DNA from: Macrotis lagotis
Taxonomy: Eukaryota > Chordata > Mammalia > Peramelemorphia > Peramelidae
Direction of reading: 5' to 3'
Assembly (NCBI RefSeq): GCF_037893015.1
Contig: NC_133661.1
Span: 187,882,809 to 187,946,808, forward strand
Length of the DNA stretch: 64,000 nt
Position numbers and translations under genes: made by a program. Under the pieces are notes generated by a model that was given only the letters and a program-made list of their open reading frames with translations, was not told where the DNA came from and ran no database searches. Shown here piece by piece: positions 33,582 through 45,856 of the stretch (positions within the stretch are counted from its first letter, which is position 1; every line of letters begins with the position of its first letter).

Positions 33582-33870
33582 GCAGATCAAAGCATACTAT
33601 TGTAATTTTTAAAATTTCTTTTGTTCTTTTCTTTCTCATATTTTTTCCTTTTTGTTCTGATTTTTCTTTCATGATACAACCAATACAGAAATATGTTTAA
33701 CATGATTACCTATGTATAACTTCCATTGGATTATTTGCTTTCTTGGGGAGATGGGAGGGAATGAAGGAAAAGAAAATGTGGAACTAAAAATCTGACAGTA
33801 CTACATGTTGAAAATGCTCTTTTGCAAGTAATTTGAAAAAATAAAATTAAAAATTAAAAATCTCATTTGG
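33582..33870 (+). mobile_element. L1 3' UTR, second part, after the RTE insertion
   Basis: Continues the L1 of 26131-29533: 'GCAGATCAAAGCATACTATT', TTTCTTTCTCAT, 'GATTACCTATGTATAACTTC', 'CTTGGGGAGATGGGAGGGAA', GAAAAAATAAAATT and an A-rich end. Fits the 3' UTR of a common marsupial L1. Confidence 0.85.
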
Positions 33871-35280
33871 ATACATACCTAGTAGTGTCATCACTGGGTC
33901 AAAGAGTTTGCAAAGTTTTATAATCCTCTGTTACAAATTGTTCTCCAGAATGGTTGGATCAGTTCACAATTCCATCCCCAGTGTTTCAATTTTCCCACAT
34001 CTCTTTCCAACATTTATCATTCTCTTTTTCTGATATGTTGACTAATAGATATGAAGTGGTACTTAATAATTGTTTTAATCTGAATTTCTCTAATCATTAG
34101 TGAGTTACAGTATATTTTCATATGACTATAGACAACTTCGATTTCTTCATCTGAAAACTGTTTATATCCATTCACAATTTATCACTTGGAGAATGGCTTT
34201 TATTTCTATAAATTGGATTTATTTTCTAAATATCTGAACAATGAGGTCTTGAATGTAGGAAACTTGCTGGAAAATTCCTGGCTTTCCCCTCCCACTGCCT
34301 CAGCTTTCTTCTTTTCTTCAAAACTTGACTGCATTGGTTTTGTTTGTGCAAAATCTTTTTAATACAATATAATCAAAACCATTCATTGCATATCTTGTAA
34401 TACTATCTCCTGTTTTGTCAAAAATTCTTCCACTCCCCCCAAAATCTGACAGGTAAATTAATCCATGTTCTCCTAATTTGCTTATGGCATCGCATTTTAT
34501 GCCTAAATTGTGTCTACAAATTCAGATCATCTTGGTGTACAGTGTGTGATATTGACCTATTCCTAATTTCTGGAAAATTGTTTTTCAGTTTTCCCAGCAG
34601 TTTTTCTCAAATACTGAGTTCTTGTTCCAATACAAATACTAGATTACTACTGAGATTTGTATTCTTAATCTAGTCCACTAATCCACCATTCTACTTCTGT
34701 GCCACATCAGATTACTTTGACAATGACAACTTTTTAAATACAGGTTGAGATCTGGTACTTCTAGACCATCTTCCCTTATACATTTTCAATAATTCCCTTG
34801 ATATTCTTGAATTTTTATTCTTCCCGATGAACTTTATTTTTTTTCCTATCTCTATAAAATATTTTTGGTGGTTTGATTGTTTGAAATTGAATAAGTAAAT
34901 TCTTAGCTAGAAATGCCATTTTATTTTTTTGGGTTGATTTTCTCATGAATAATTAATATTTTTCTATTTGTTTGCATCTGACATGATGTGAAAAGAGTTT
35001 TGTAATTACGTTCATATAATTCCAGTGTTTGTCTTGACAGGGAATTTTCAGATTTTTTTTGTCTACAGTTATTTTTATGTAATTTTCTCTTTTAATTTCT
35101 TGATGCTGGATTTTTTTGGTAATATATATCTCTCTCTATATATAGATATACTGGTGATTTATGTGAATATATTTTGTGTTCTGCAACTTCATTAATTATT
35201 TCAATTCATTTTAGTTGATTATTAGGATTTTGTAAATATGCCATCATATTACATACAAATAATGACCCTTTCTCCCCCCT
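33871..35280 (-). mobile_element. L1 ORF2 C-terminal fragment, old
   Basis: In reverse this gives decayed ORF2 tail sequence. 33890-34240 is antisense to the CWKGC...FWR region (TGTTCTCCAGAATGGTTGGA; 'CCCACATCTCTTTCCAACAT'). It continues towards the RT C-terminal part (34540-34990). Many indels. The boundary with the next fragment is approximate. Confidence 0.75.
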
Positions 35281-36062
35281 CACAACTTTTTGATGTCTTT
35301 TGGATATAGACCTAATTGTGTAGCTGCATGATCAAATGGTATTTAGTTTTATAGACCTTTGGGCATAGTTTCAATCTATAAGATCACTAATCCACTAATA
35401 GTGCATTAGTATCCTACTTTTCTCAGATGCCTTCCAACATTTATTATTTTCATTTTTTTTGTCACATGAGTCAATCTGATAAGTGAAAGGATATACCACA
35501 GGGTTGTTTAAATTTTCATATAACTAATAAATAGTGATTTAGAGCATTTTTTCACATGATTATAGAAAGTTTTGATTTCTTCACCTGTAAACTGTTATTA
35601 GTTTTTGATCTTTTCTCAGTTGGAGAATGATTTTTATAAATTTGCCTTAGTTCTCTAGCTATTTAAAAATGACTTTATCAGTGAAATTTTTTGCATTTCT
35701 CCCCCAAGAATTTTTGCTTCCTTTTAATGTTGATTGTATTGATTTTGTGTGTGCAAAATCTTTTAAATTTCATATAATCAAAATGGTCTCTTTTACATTT
35801 TTTAATGTTCTATATATTTTCTTTCATCCTAGATTCTTTCCTCAACAATAGTATTTAAAAATGAACTCTACCATGCTCTCTTATTTTTCTTATTGTATCA
35901 CACTTAAGTCTATAAAGTTCATATACATTTTGATGTCATCTTGGCATATATTATGAGATGTTGGTCTATGACTTGTTTCTTCCATACTGTTTTATTTTGG
36001 CCAGCAATTTTTATCAAATCATACTTTTGTTCCAGAAACATGGATTTTTGGCTTTATAAAAT
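35281..36062 (-). mobile_element. Second L1 ORF2 fragment, old
   Basis: Repeats the same ORF2 tail region as the preceding fragment ('GACCTTTGGGCATAGTTTCA', 'CAGATGCCTTCCAACATTTA', 'TCTTCACCTGTAAACTG'). It is therefore a separate insertion in the same orientation, not a continuation. Confidence 0.7.
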
Positions 36063-38165
36063 ACTTTATTACTATGGTCATCTCATCAGCTAAATTTCTG
36101 CCTCTGACAAGAAGATGGACTCAGAGAAACATGGCAGAAATTTCTGATTGTTATTTTCTGTATTTATAGTGAATCATTTTCCCTGATACTTTCACCAGAG
36201 GTACATCAGGAGAAACTACTGATTGCCCTCCTGGTCAGATCAATTTTATTTCCAGTTAAATTTTGGTAGGGAAGATGAACAAGACAAGCAATGTCACTGT
36301 ATATGGTAATGAAACTAAGTGACAAATAAGTGCTGTGGAGTAGGGATGCATACAATGTATTCAAGGAGGTAGTGTATAATGACAATGACAACAACCTTTT
36401 TTGTAGATATTGTACATTTTGTTTGTTTACTTGCTTGTATTTTTGAGTTCACTGGTGTAGGGAATGCTTCATTTGTATTTCCATCTGCCTCTCCATCACT
36501 TCATTTTAGCACTTAGCTGTACATCTCTAAAAAGTTAGAAAGTTGCTAGGAGCACTAAGATGTTAAATGCTTTGCTGATATTCATATAGTTAACATGTGC
36601 CAGGGGCAGAATTTGTACTTTGGTCTTTCTGACTTCACGATCAGGCTTCCAGCAATTAGGCTAAATTGATAATCAGTATTTGTTTGAAAATTAATGACTG
36701 TGACTTAGGGAGAGCAGGTGGTTTGTCAATTATGATGTATTTATCAAATTTATTTACTGAAGTGAATTTCAGGTTCTTGATTCCATATGAATCTGAATGG
36801 CATGTTGGGATTAATAGTAATAGCAATAAGAGTAATGGTGATTTTTGTTATAGAAAAAGGGAACTGAAATAATAACTGAAATTAAGATTTGAATAATATT
36901 TTGCATGAAATATCTCATCTGATCCTCCCAACAGACTTGTGAGGTAGGAGACGCTTTCATTTCCATTAAAATAAAGGATCTGATGTTAAGATAAGTTATG
37001 CAACTATATCTGTGTCACTCAGTTGATAAGGTTCAGTGAAAAGATTTGAAACCAGCTCTTCATAACTCCTAGTCCATCAAATCCTTTGCTATCACTTCTC
37101 TATATGTAACATTGGGTAGCTCCCAGAATTTCAGTTTTTAATTTGAAAATTAAGGGAAATGAGGTTTGACAATTTCTCAGGGCTCTTCAGCTTCAAGATT
37201 TTATGTTTGTGATTCCAGTTGGTATAACAGTCATTTTAGTGTGTGTGGCATTTACAACTTTTGGGATAATAGTGTACTTTGAGAGAAACTAGTACACTCT
37301 AATCTAGGAAGTTGTAGTGAAGAAAAGTTTCATATTTAAGTGATTCTTCTTCAGGAGCCTGTCTACTTCTAGGTGGATTGCAATGAAAAAAGGTAAAGAT
37401 AACTTTTTCTCCAACATATTCTTAATTTTCCTCTCACAAGAGCTAGGACTAACTATAATAAACCTTTGAGGTCTCAAATGGCATATTATGGCTCCTTGAT
37501 CTAGGAAGATAGAAGGATGCTGAATAGATGCCAGCAAGTATTCACAAATATGTGTTGAATATAAAGGTAAAAATGCTTATGATGTGTTAAGAATTGAGGA
37601 AGGGGAAGACAAAAAAATTAAGGTTACTATCCTCAATCAGTAGTTTAACAAATCTTGATTGAATTTTCATTACTGTCACTATATTTATTGTCATTACAAA
37701 CATATTTTCCATTCATCTGCTACTATGATATAGGTGCAGCTTATATTAGACTCTCAAATCATTAATTTTTTGTTGTCTAAATGGGTGCATTCCTTAAAAC
37801 TAAGGAAGCTATCACTGCTAATTATCCAAACATGAAATTCAAACCATCAACACAATAATTCCTTCAAAATTTCTTGGTTTATTTGCCTTGCGATATTTTC
37901 CTTAAAATAACTGTATTATTTGAGGCAGCTAGCTGGCACAGTAGATAGAACACTGGCCCTGGAATCACAAGAACCTGAGTCCAAATCTAGTCTCAGACAA
38001 TTACCTAGCTGTGTGACCTTGGGCAAGTCAAGTTTTTTTGCCTTGCAAAAAACCCCCAAAACAACAAAAAATTGCATCATTTGCAATAGAAATCATAGAG
38101 AGCTAGATGGAAACAAGATGCTAGAAAAATCACAGACTTCTGTGAGTTATCTCCCAAACCATTCA
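36063..38165. repeat. OR-cluster tandem unit 2, partial, no OR gene
   Basis: 36100-37560 parallels 24800-26126 and 58790-59560 ('GATTGCCCTCCTGGTCAGAT', GATCAATTTTATTTCCAG, then 'GTGATTCTTCTTCAGGAGCC'). 38070-38110 parallels 9450 and 63835. The OR-bearing part of the unit is missing between this block and 44339, where L1 sequence lies instead. Confidence 0.65.
37922..38068 (+). mobile_element. tRNA-derived SINE, unit 2
   Basis: 'GGCAGCTAGCTGGCACAGTA', 'AACACTGGCCCTGGAATCAC', 'AATTACCTAGCTGTGTGACC', 'TTGGGCAAGTCAAG', TTGCCTTGCAAAAAACC. It lacks the stretch between CAGACA and ATTACC seen in full copies. Confidence 0.85.
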
Positions 38166-40867
38166 AAATACCTTTAAATAATGATTCTAACCAATTGTAG
38201 ATTATCAGAACTCTCAAAATACTGAGTGAAATAATTTTCCAGCCCAGGAAGACATATGGGAAGTGTCTGTTGCATGGCAGTTAGGAAGGGCCCAAAGCAC
38301 AGTCTAGGCAGAGCCAGATAGAACTAGACCCAACCATCTAGGAATAGAACACAAGTCGCTTGTGTCTGTGGCAGGTGGTGCTGCTTCCAGATTTCTCAAC
38401 CCAGGAATTGCTAAGGAAAATTGGGAAGGTCAGCATGAAAACTCTGCCGCACCAGAGTGAGAGTAGAGTACAGTCCAGTGAGGCCTCAGAGTAGACCCAT
38501 CCCAAGGTACTAGGAGCAGGCCTAGGGAACCACCTATCAATTGCTACCAGAGAACTCAGCTCACACAGTAAGGGGGTTGGGGGAAGATTGCTGAGGTTTC
38601 TTTGCTTTCCCTGAGGCAGAACTCTTTTGATTCCCCCATTCTCAGGTTCAGAATGAAGTTTTGGACCCAGTTGCAGAAAAAGGAGGAAAAATATTGTATA
38701 ATTCACTATCTTCATCAAAGCAGGGACTTTCCTCTTGATTTCAGGTCAGAAAGGAGTGCTTGTAGTCATCCACAGAGCAGAGCACAGGCCAGGAGAGCAG
38801 TCAGAGCCTCTCATTAAACTTTGGAGGAAGTGAGGTCGCTTGGAGGTATCCTTGAAAACAAATCCTCAAAAACCCTCAAAAGCTTGGGAGAGTGTCCTTC
38901 ATCCTGGGAACAGATGCTAAGCAGAACTTAATAATGAATTAAAATCAAGTCATAAACTGGGGAAGTAAGCAAGCAACAGAAGGAAAAAATATCACCGTAT
39001 ACAATTACTTTGGTCTTGAGGAGGATCAAAAGGCACACTCAGAAAAAGAAAAAAAATTCAAAGTTTCTGTATTCAAAACCATCAAGAAAAATATGAATTA
39101 GTGTCAGGCTATGGAAGAGTTCAAAAAAGATTTTGAAAATCAAGTAAGGGAGGTGCAGGAAAAATTGGAAAGAAAAATGAGAGCAACGTGACAAGATTGA
39201 GAAAACTTAGTCAGCAGATTGGTGAAGGAGATACAAAAAATACTGAAGAAAATAATACCTTGAAAAACATTTTGAGCCAAATAGAAAAAAGCATTCCAAA
39301 AGGCAATTGAGGAGAAGAAAAAGCAGAATTAAAATAAGTGGAAATGGCCAAATGGAAATGGAGATACAAAAGATCTCTGAAGAAATAATATCTTAAAGTA
39401 TAGAATGGAGCTAAAGGTAACTGATGCCTTTGTGAGAAACCAAGAACCAATAAAATAAAATGAAAAGAATGAAAAACTAGAAGAAAATGTGATGATCCAT
39501 GGGGTTAGAGCCTGAGAGCAGGACTAGCCTGATCAGCTGTGGAAGTGTGAGCCAACTGGGGAGCAGAGGCATTGGCTGTGGGACTGATAGTCTGGAGCTT
39601 ACCGGCAGGGCTGGAGGGTGAGTTCCAGTGTGGGAGAGTTGCAGACATCAGAAGTTACAGGAAGATATAGAAAGCAAAAATCTACTGGTGGGAGACCTAA
39701 GCCTCCTCTCTCAGATTTAATTAATCTCACCATAAAATAAACAAGAATGAAGTTAAGGAGGTAAATAGATTGTTATAAAACCTAGGCATGATAGACCTAT
39801 AGAAGAAACTGAAGGGGGATAGAAAGAAATATACTTTTTTTTTCTTCTGCAGTACATAGCACTTACACAAATATTGAGCATGTACTAGGGTATAATAACC
39901 CAATAAACAATGCAGAAAGACAAAAATAGTGAATATATCTTTCTAAGATCATAATACAATAAAAATCACATGCAATATTGGGCCAGGGAGATATAGACCC
40001 AAAACTAATTGGAAACTAAATAACTTCATTTTAAAGAATGAGTAGATCAAACAACAAATTATAGAAAAAATTACTTATTTCATCCTAGATAATGACAGTA
40101 ATGAAATAACATACCAAAACCTATGGGATACACTCAAGGTGACTGTCAGGGAATATCTTATATCTTTAAATGCTTACATAAATAAATTAGAGAATGAGGA
40201 AATCAATGAACTAAATATGCAACTAAAAAAAATCAGAGAAAGATCAAATTAAACCCCTCCAATTAAATACCAAATTAGAAATTCTAAAAATTAAAGGAGA
40301 AATTAATAAAATAGAAAGCAAGAAAACTTTTGAACTAATGAATAAAACCAAGAGTTGGTTTTATGAAAAAACCAATAAAATTAATAAACCTCTGGTCAAT
40401 TTTATTAAACAAAGAAATCAAAATTGCTAGTATCATAAATGAAAAAAGGTAAACTCCCCACCAATGAGAATGAAAATAAAGTAATAATTTGGAATTATTT
40501 TGCCCAACTCTATGCCAATAAATTTGATAATCTAAGTGAAATGGATGAATATTTACAAAAATAAGTTGCCCAGGTTAAATGAAGAGTGAATGAAATACCT
40601 AAATAACCCTATCTCAGAAAAAAATTCAATCAGCCATTATTTAACTCCTTAAGGAAAAAATCTCCAGGGCCTGATGGACTCACAAGTGAATTCCATCAAA
40701 CATTTAAGGAACAACTGGTTTCAATTCTATATAAACTCTCTGGAAGAATATGTGAAGATGGAATTTTGCCAAACTCTTTTTATAACACCAATATAGTGCT
40801 GATATCTAAACCAGGAAGAGTTAAAACAGAGAAAGAAAATTACAGATCTATCTCCCTGATGAAAAGA

Positions 40868-40882
40868 GATGCAAAAACCTTT
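40868..40882. repeat. Left target duplication of the nested L1 fragment
   Basis: GATGCAAAAACCTTT, matched at 41214-41228 by GATGCAAATATCTTT (two differences). Confidence 0.7.
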
Positions 40883-41213
40883 TTTTAAAATAGGTCTTAT
40901 TTATTTTGAGTTTTACAATTCCCCCCCCCCCCCAAATCTTACTTCCCTCCCCCCACCTCCTGAAGAAGGGAATTTGACGGTCTTTACATTTTTTCCATGG
41001 TATACATTGATCCAAATTGAATGTCATGAGAGAGAAATCATATCCTTAAGGAAGAAACATAAAGTATAAGAGATAGCAAAATCAGACATGAGATATCAGT
41101 TTTTTACTAAATTAAAGTTAATAGTCCTTGGTCTTTGTTCAAACTCCACAGTTCTTTCTCTGGATGCAGATGGTATTCTCCATTGCAGATAGTGCCAAAT
41201 CATCCCAGATTGT
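40883..41213 (-). mobile_element. Short 5'-truncated L1 3' end nested in L1
   Basis: Reverse-oriented L1 3' UTR with a poly(C) run at 40921-40933 and the 'CATGAGAGAGAAATCATATC' block. The same block is seen at 57725-57750 and, in the other orientation, at 43690-43710. Only about 330 bp long, typical of severe 5' truncation. Confidence 0.85.
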
Positions 41214-41240
41214 GATGCAAATATCTTTAATAAAATCTTT

Positions 41241-41392
41241 TTTTTTTTTTAGATTTTTGCAAGGCAATGGGGTTAAGTGGCTTGCTCAAGGCCACACGGC
41301 TAGGTAATTATTAATGTCTGAGACCGGATTTGAACCCAGGTACTCCTGACTCCAGGGCCGGTGCTTTATCCACTGCGCCACCTAGCCGCCTC
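41241..41392 (-). mobile_element. tRNA-derived SINE nested in L1
   Basis: Poly-T then the reverse SINE (GGGGTTAAGTGGCTTGCTCA, 'GATTTGAACCCAGGTACTCC', CGCCACCTAGCCGCC). Exact 12-bp target repeats AATAAAATCTTT lie at 41229-41240 and 41393-41404. Little divergence, so probably young. Confidence 0.94.
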
Positions 41393-41470
41393 AATAAAAT
41401 CTTTGCAAAATGATTACAACAAGTTATCTCTAGGATAATACATTATGACCAAGTAGGATTTATCCCAGGA

Positions 41471-42064
41471 ATGCAGGGTTATTTCAATATTAGGAAAACA
41501 GTCAGGATAATTAATTATATCAATAACAAACCTATCAGAAATCATATGATTATATTAATAGATGCTGAAAAAGTTTTTGACAAAATAAAGCACCCATTCC
41601 TACTAAACACACTAGAGAATTTAGGAATAAATGAACTGCTCCTTAGAATAATAAACAGGATCTGTCTGAAGCCATCAACAAGCATTATATGCCATGGGTA
41701 TAGGCTAGAGGTGCTCCCAATAAGGGCACGGGTGAAACAAGGATGCCCATTATCACCACTACTATTCAATATTGTATTAGAAATGTTAGCTTCCACAATA
41801 AGAGAAGAAATAGAAATTGAAGGAATTAGAATTGGGAAGGAAGAGACAAAACTCTCTCTCTCTTTGCAGAAGAAATCATTTATAAAACTACTAGAAATAA
41901 TTAGCAACTTTAGCAAAGTCACAGGATATAAAACAAACCCTCATAAATCCTCAACATTTCTGTATATGACTAGCAAGATGCAACAGAAAGAGCTAGAAAG
42001 AGAAATCCCATTCAAAGTAACTTCAGACAATACAAAATACCTGGGAGTCTATCTGACAAGGTAG
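41471..42064 (+). pseudogene. L1 ORF2 reverse transcriptase fragment, catalytic box deleted
   Basis: A 197-codon open stretch of L1 RT: MILIDAEKVFDKIKHPFLL, then VKQGCPLSPLLFNIVLEMLA, then GIRIGKEETKLSLS, and, after the missing part, FIKLLEIISNFSKVTGYK and TSDNTKYLGVYLTR. The block that should carry FADDM(V/I)(V/L)Y is gone: KLSLSLQKKSF joins sequence on either side, an in-frame loss of about 15 codons. The open frame is therefore chance survival of a dead RT, although the rest is well preserved. Confidence 0.88.
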
Positions 42065-43879
42065 ACTCAGAAACTTGAAAGCAATTACAAAACACTTCTC
42101 AAACAAATAAATCAGATTTAAATAATTGGACAAAAATCAACTGCTCATGGATAGGTTGACAATTGAAAAATGTCAATTCTATCAAAATCACACTGTTTAG
42201 TGCCCTACCAATCAAAATTTCAAGAAATTACTTTAATGAGTTAGAAAAGGTTCTAAGTAAATTCATATGGAGAAATAAAAAGTCAAGAATCTCCAGAGAT
42301 TTAATGAAAGAGTACAAAAGAAGGTGGCTCAGCCCTACCATATCTAAAATTATATTATAAAGCATCAGTTATTAAAACTGTCTGGTATTGGCTAAGAAAT
42401 AGAGTGGTGGATCAGTGGAATAGACTAGGTGCATTAGCAGGAATTGATTATAGCAGTCTGCTGTTTGATAAATCCAAAGAGTTCAGCTATCAGGATAAAA
42501 ACTGTTGGGAAAATTGGAAGTTAGTATGGCAGAAACTTGTATTAGATCAGTATCTCACACCCTGTATGAAGATACAAAGATAAGATCAAAATGGATACAC
42601 GATTTGGACATAAAAAAAGTATTATAAGCAAACTAGGATATCAAGGAATAGTTTACCTGCCAGATCTATGATAAGGGAATAAGTTTGTGATCAAGGAAGA
42701 GATGGAGAACATCATTAAGAGTAAACTAGACATTTTTGACTACATTAAATCAAAAAAAATTTGTTCAGACAAAACCAATGTAACCAAGTTCAAAAGAAAT
42801 ATATTAAATTGGGAAGTAATTTTTACAACTAGTATTTCTGACAAAGGACTCATTTCTAAAATATAGTCAAATTTTTAAAAAGACAAGCCATTCCTCACTT
42901 GACAAATTGTCAAAGCATATGGAAATGCAATTTACAGATGAGGAATTCCAAGCAATCTGTAGTTATGAAAAATTGCTCTAAATCACTAATTATTAGAGAA
43001 ATGTAATTGAAAGCATCTCTGAGGTACCACCTCACACCTCTCAGACTGGCTGATATGACCAGAAAGGACAGTGATCAATGCTGGAAGGCATGTGGGAAAT
43101 CTGGGACACTAATACATTGTTGGTGGAGCTGTGAACTCATCCAAATTTTCTAGAGAACAATTTGGAATTAGGCCCAAAGGGCAATAAAAATATGCATACC
43201 CTTTGATCCAGCAATATCACTACTGGGTCTATACCCTAAAAAGATCATGAAAAAGCAGCACTGTTTGTGGTGGCAAAGAATTGGAAATTAAGTGAATGTC
43301 CTTCAATTGGGGAATGGCTTAACAAACCGGATATTTGTATGTGATGGAACACTATTGTTCTATTAGAAACCAGGAGATATGGGAATTCAGGGAAGCCTGG
43401 AAGGATTTGCATGAACTGATGCTGAGTGAGATGGGCAGAACCAGAAGAACATTGTACACCCAAGTAGCCACATGGGGTTTATGATCAACTTAATGGACTT
43501 GCTTATTCCATCAGTGCAGCAATCAGGCAAAATTTGGGGGTATCTGTGATGGAGAATACCATTTGTGTCCAGAGAAAGATTTGTGGAGTTTGAACAAAAG
43601 ACCAAAGTCTATTACCTTTAATTAAAAAAAAAAAAACCCGTTATATTATATAATTTTTCTATCTCTTATACTTTATGTTTCTTCCTTAAGGATATGATTT
43701 CTCTCTCATCACATTCAGCTTAGATCAATTCATACCATGCAAACAATGTAAAGACTAACAGACTTCCCTCTGTGGGGCTGGGGGGAGGGAAGCAAGATTG
43801 GGTGAAAATTGCAAAATTCAAAATAAATAAACTCTTTTAAAAAAAGAACTAGAGAAGCAAAAAAAAAAAAAAAAACCAG

Positions 43880-44015
43880 ACCTCACCCTCAAGAAAAAAG
43901 AAAGTTAGGTTAGGGACTTAGCACAATACCCTCCTCATTCAAGTCCAATTCATGTGCTTGTCAAGGTACCACCTCCCTGATGTCATGGTCTTCTTCGAAA
44001 ATGAATGACAAACAT
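43880..44015 (+). repeat. RTE-tailed SINE, 3' part
   Basis: 'GGGACTTAGCACAATACCCT', 'CCAATTCATGTGCTTGTCAA', 'GATGTCATGGTCTTCTTCGA' match the tail of 29148-29455. The head is missing. Confidence 0.75.
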
Positions 44016-44019
44016 TATT

Positions 44020-44338
44020 ATTAGAAGTGCCACTACTAGATTTATATTTCAGAGGAGATAAAAAACAGTGCAGGGAAGAACATATATGCATGAGGATGTT
44101 TATAGCAGGTCTTTTTTTGTGAGCAGGGAGCTAGAGTTTGAGGTCCACGGCTATTTTAGTAATGTTTCTCATGACTACCCATTTCTAACCTAAAACAAAT
44201 AACTTGCTCTCTCATTGAGCATGGTTGGGATGAGAGAAAGGGAGACAATTCTGAACTCTAGGTTTGAAAAGTGAATGTTGAAACTTGTTTTTGCATGTAA
44301 CTGGGGAAAAATAAAACAAAACGTATATTGTAAAAAAA
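44020..44338 (+). mobile_element. HAL1/L1 3' end, same family as 6279-9219
   Basis: 44145-44338 matches 9010-9219 ('AGTAATGTTTCTCATGACTA', 'GGGAGACAATTCTGAACTC', 'ACTTGTTTTTGCATGTAACT', 'GGGGAAAAATAAAACAAAAC'). It is 5'-truncated with an A-rich end that abuts unit 3 directly. Confidence 0.8.
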
Positions 44339-44709
44339 AATTATCTTCTAACCATAGCTATCAGAGATTATATGATCTGTTTTTTCTTTCCTTTCTTTCC
44401 TTTTTTGGGGGTTATAATCTCAACTCTTATGATAATGAATTAATTTAGAATGCAATATGGCATATGGAGTGAGGTGCTAGTCCAAATCTATTTTTTTTGC
44501 AACACAGTTTTTCATTTTTTCCTATTAGTGTTAAACAAAATAGAGTTTTTATTAAAAAATTGGGGAGACTATTATTTATTATTAAAGTTTCTCATGTACT
44601 TCTGATTTATTCTAAGTAATATACGTTGCATCTACCTCTTCTCCAGGAAAAGCCAATTCAGGCATCATCCCCTATTACTTGGACCATTATGTCTAGTCCC
44701 CTTATTCTT

Positions 44710-44872
44710 TTTTTGTTTGTTTTGTTTTCAGGTTTTTACAAGGCAAACAGGGTTAAGTGGCTTGCCCAAGGCCACACAGCTAGGTAATTATTAAGTGTCT
44801 GAGACCAGATTTGAACCCAGGTACTCCTGACTCCAGGGCCGGTGCTTTATCCACTATGCCACCTCGCCACTC
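44710..44872 (-). mobile_element. tRNA-derived SINE with clean target duplication
   Basis: Flanked by CTAGTCCCCTTATTCTT (44693-44709) and CTAGTCTCCCTATTCTT (44873-44889). The empty site is visible in unit 1 at about 12170-12186 (CTAGTTTCACTATTCTT), so it inserted after duplication. Confidence 0.95.
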
Positions 44873-45239
44873 CTAGTCTCCCTATTCTTAAATTTTACTC
44901 TTTTATCCATCCTACCCATGGTGGCTAAACTAATATACTTTGCTCAAAAACTTTCATGATTCCCTACTGGATTTAAACTAAACACACATTTCTTAAACTT
45001 TTCTTTCAGTTCTTCCATAAGTTTACCCATCTGGATTTATTTCTAACATTGCTTGTATCAAGTAACATAATATATGGAAAGACCATTGAAAGCCTTAAAG
45101 AATAATCAATGTTTTTTGCTCTGTTTATAAAAAAAACACTTAGTCTATATTTGAGAGCATTTAAAAACATTTCTTCATCATTATGTAGTTCTCTATTATA
45201 CTAAAAAACTTGTGAAATATAATATTGTAATTTCTCATG

Positions 45240-45610
45240 TCTTTTGGGAAATCTTCCCAAGAGCTTCTTTATAGCTTCTTTCTTTGTTCCTGGGGCTGTA
45301 GTTCATGGGGCTGAAAAATGGGAGTAGAACGAGAATACAAACTTGTGTGTTCCATACTGGTTTCCAGATGCTGGGCTAACATATGTTACCATAACTGATT
45401 AATAAAATAGAGACCCCACAGTGAAATACAGACATATATTGAGAAAGTCTTATTTTATCTGGAGCCTAGTGGCACCTGTCATACAATTCTCAGGACATAG
45501 GAGTAGGAAGGCAATATGTAGAGGAAGGTGATGAAGATAAGGATAGTCTCATTTCCTCACCACCACACATAGCTCTATGATAGTTTTGCTAATGGTATTT
45601 TCAGAATATT
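45240..45610 (-). pseudogene. Olfactory receptor pseudogene, C-terminal part (unit 3)
   Basis: Sister of 12538-12925: the same third-loop/TM7 region (VTYVSPASGNQYG-like, plus strand 'CTGGTTTCCAGATGCTGGGC') and TM5 block. Here NKE-type tail codons are further damaged (the 45270-45300 region lacks a few bases relative to unit 1). TM1-TM4 are not recognisable. Lies about 5.8 kb beyond the 3' end of the intact OR at 51382. Confidence 0.82.
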
Positions 45611-45851
45611 TTGACAGAATATAGCTTGAATACCAGGAAAGTATGATGAGAATTGAAAATATTTGAACTGAATGATAACCTGGGATTCTGAATAAAAGAA
45701 TTCTGCTGTAATCTAAGGAGAGACTACATTATGACTGTACAACTTTTCCCTAGCAGATGGCTTCAAGGTGACCAAAGAAAATGGGATTTTTGACAATGGA
45801 TGCATGTAAATGAAGACATAACCAAGAGTAGTAATGTCGAGGCTGTCAGAG

Positions 45852-45856
<5 letters not shown>

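Larger units (their letters stand above)
38166..43865 (+). mobile_element. L1 LINE, nearly end to end but internally deleted
   Basis: Parts in order: a 5' UTR-like GC-richer leader (38166-39020); an ORF1 remnant (39030-39490, 'GAGGATCAAAAGGCACACTC'); an odd insert (39490-39665); the end of the ORF2 endonuclease (39690-39960, GGAGACCTAAGCCTCC = GDLSLL-like, ISTYTNIEHVLG-like); a linker with SLNAYINKLENEEINELNMQ (40160-40230); RT (41471-42064); the C-terminal region (42160-43500); and a 3' UTR with a short A run near 43860. Much of ORF1 and of the ORF2 N-terminus is missing. Two insertions interrupt it (40883-41213, 41241-41392). Not active. Confidence 0.82.

Noticed and set aside
38338-38817. 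ORFs on both strands (126 and 71 codons) in a GC-richer stretch
   Set aside because: They lie in the 5' leader of the L1 starting near 38166; no protein family recognised.
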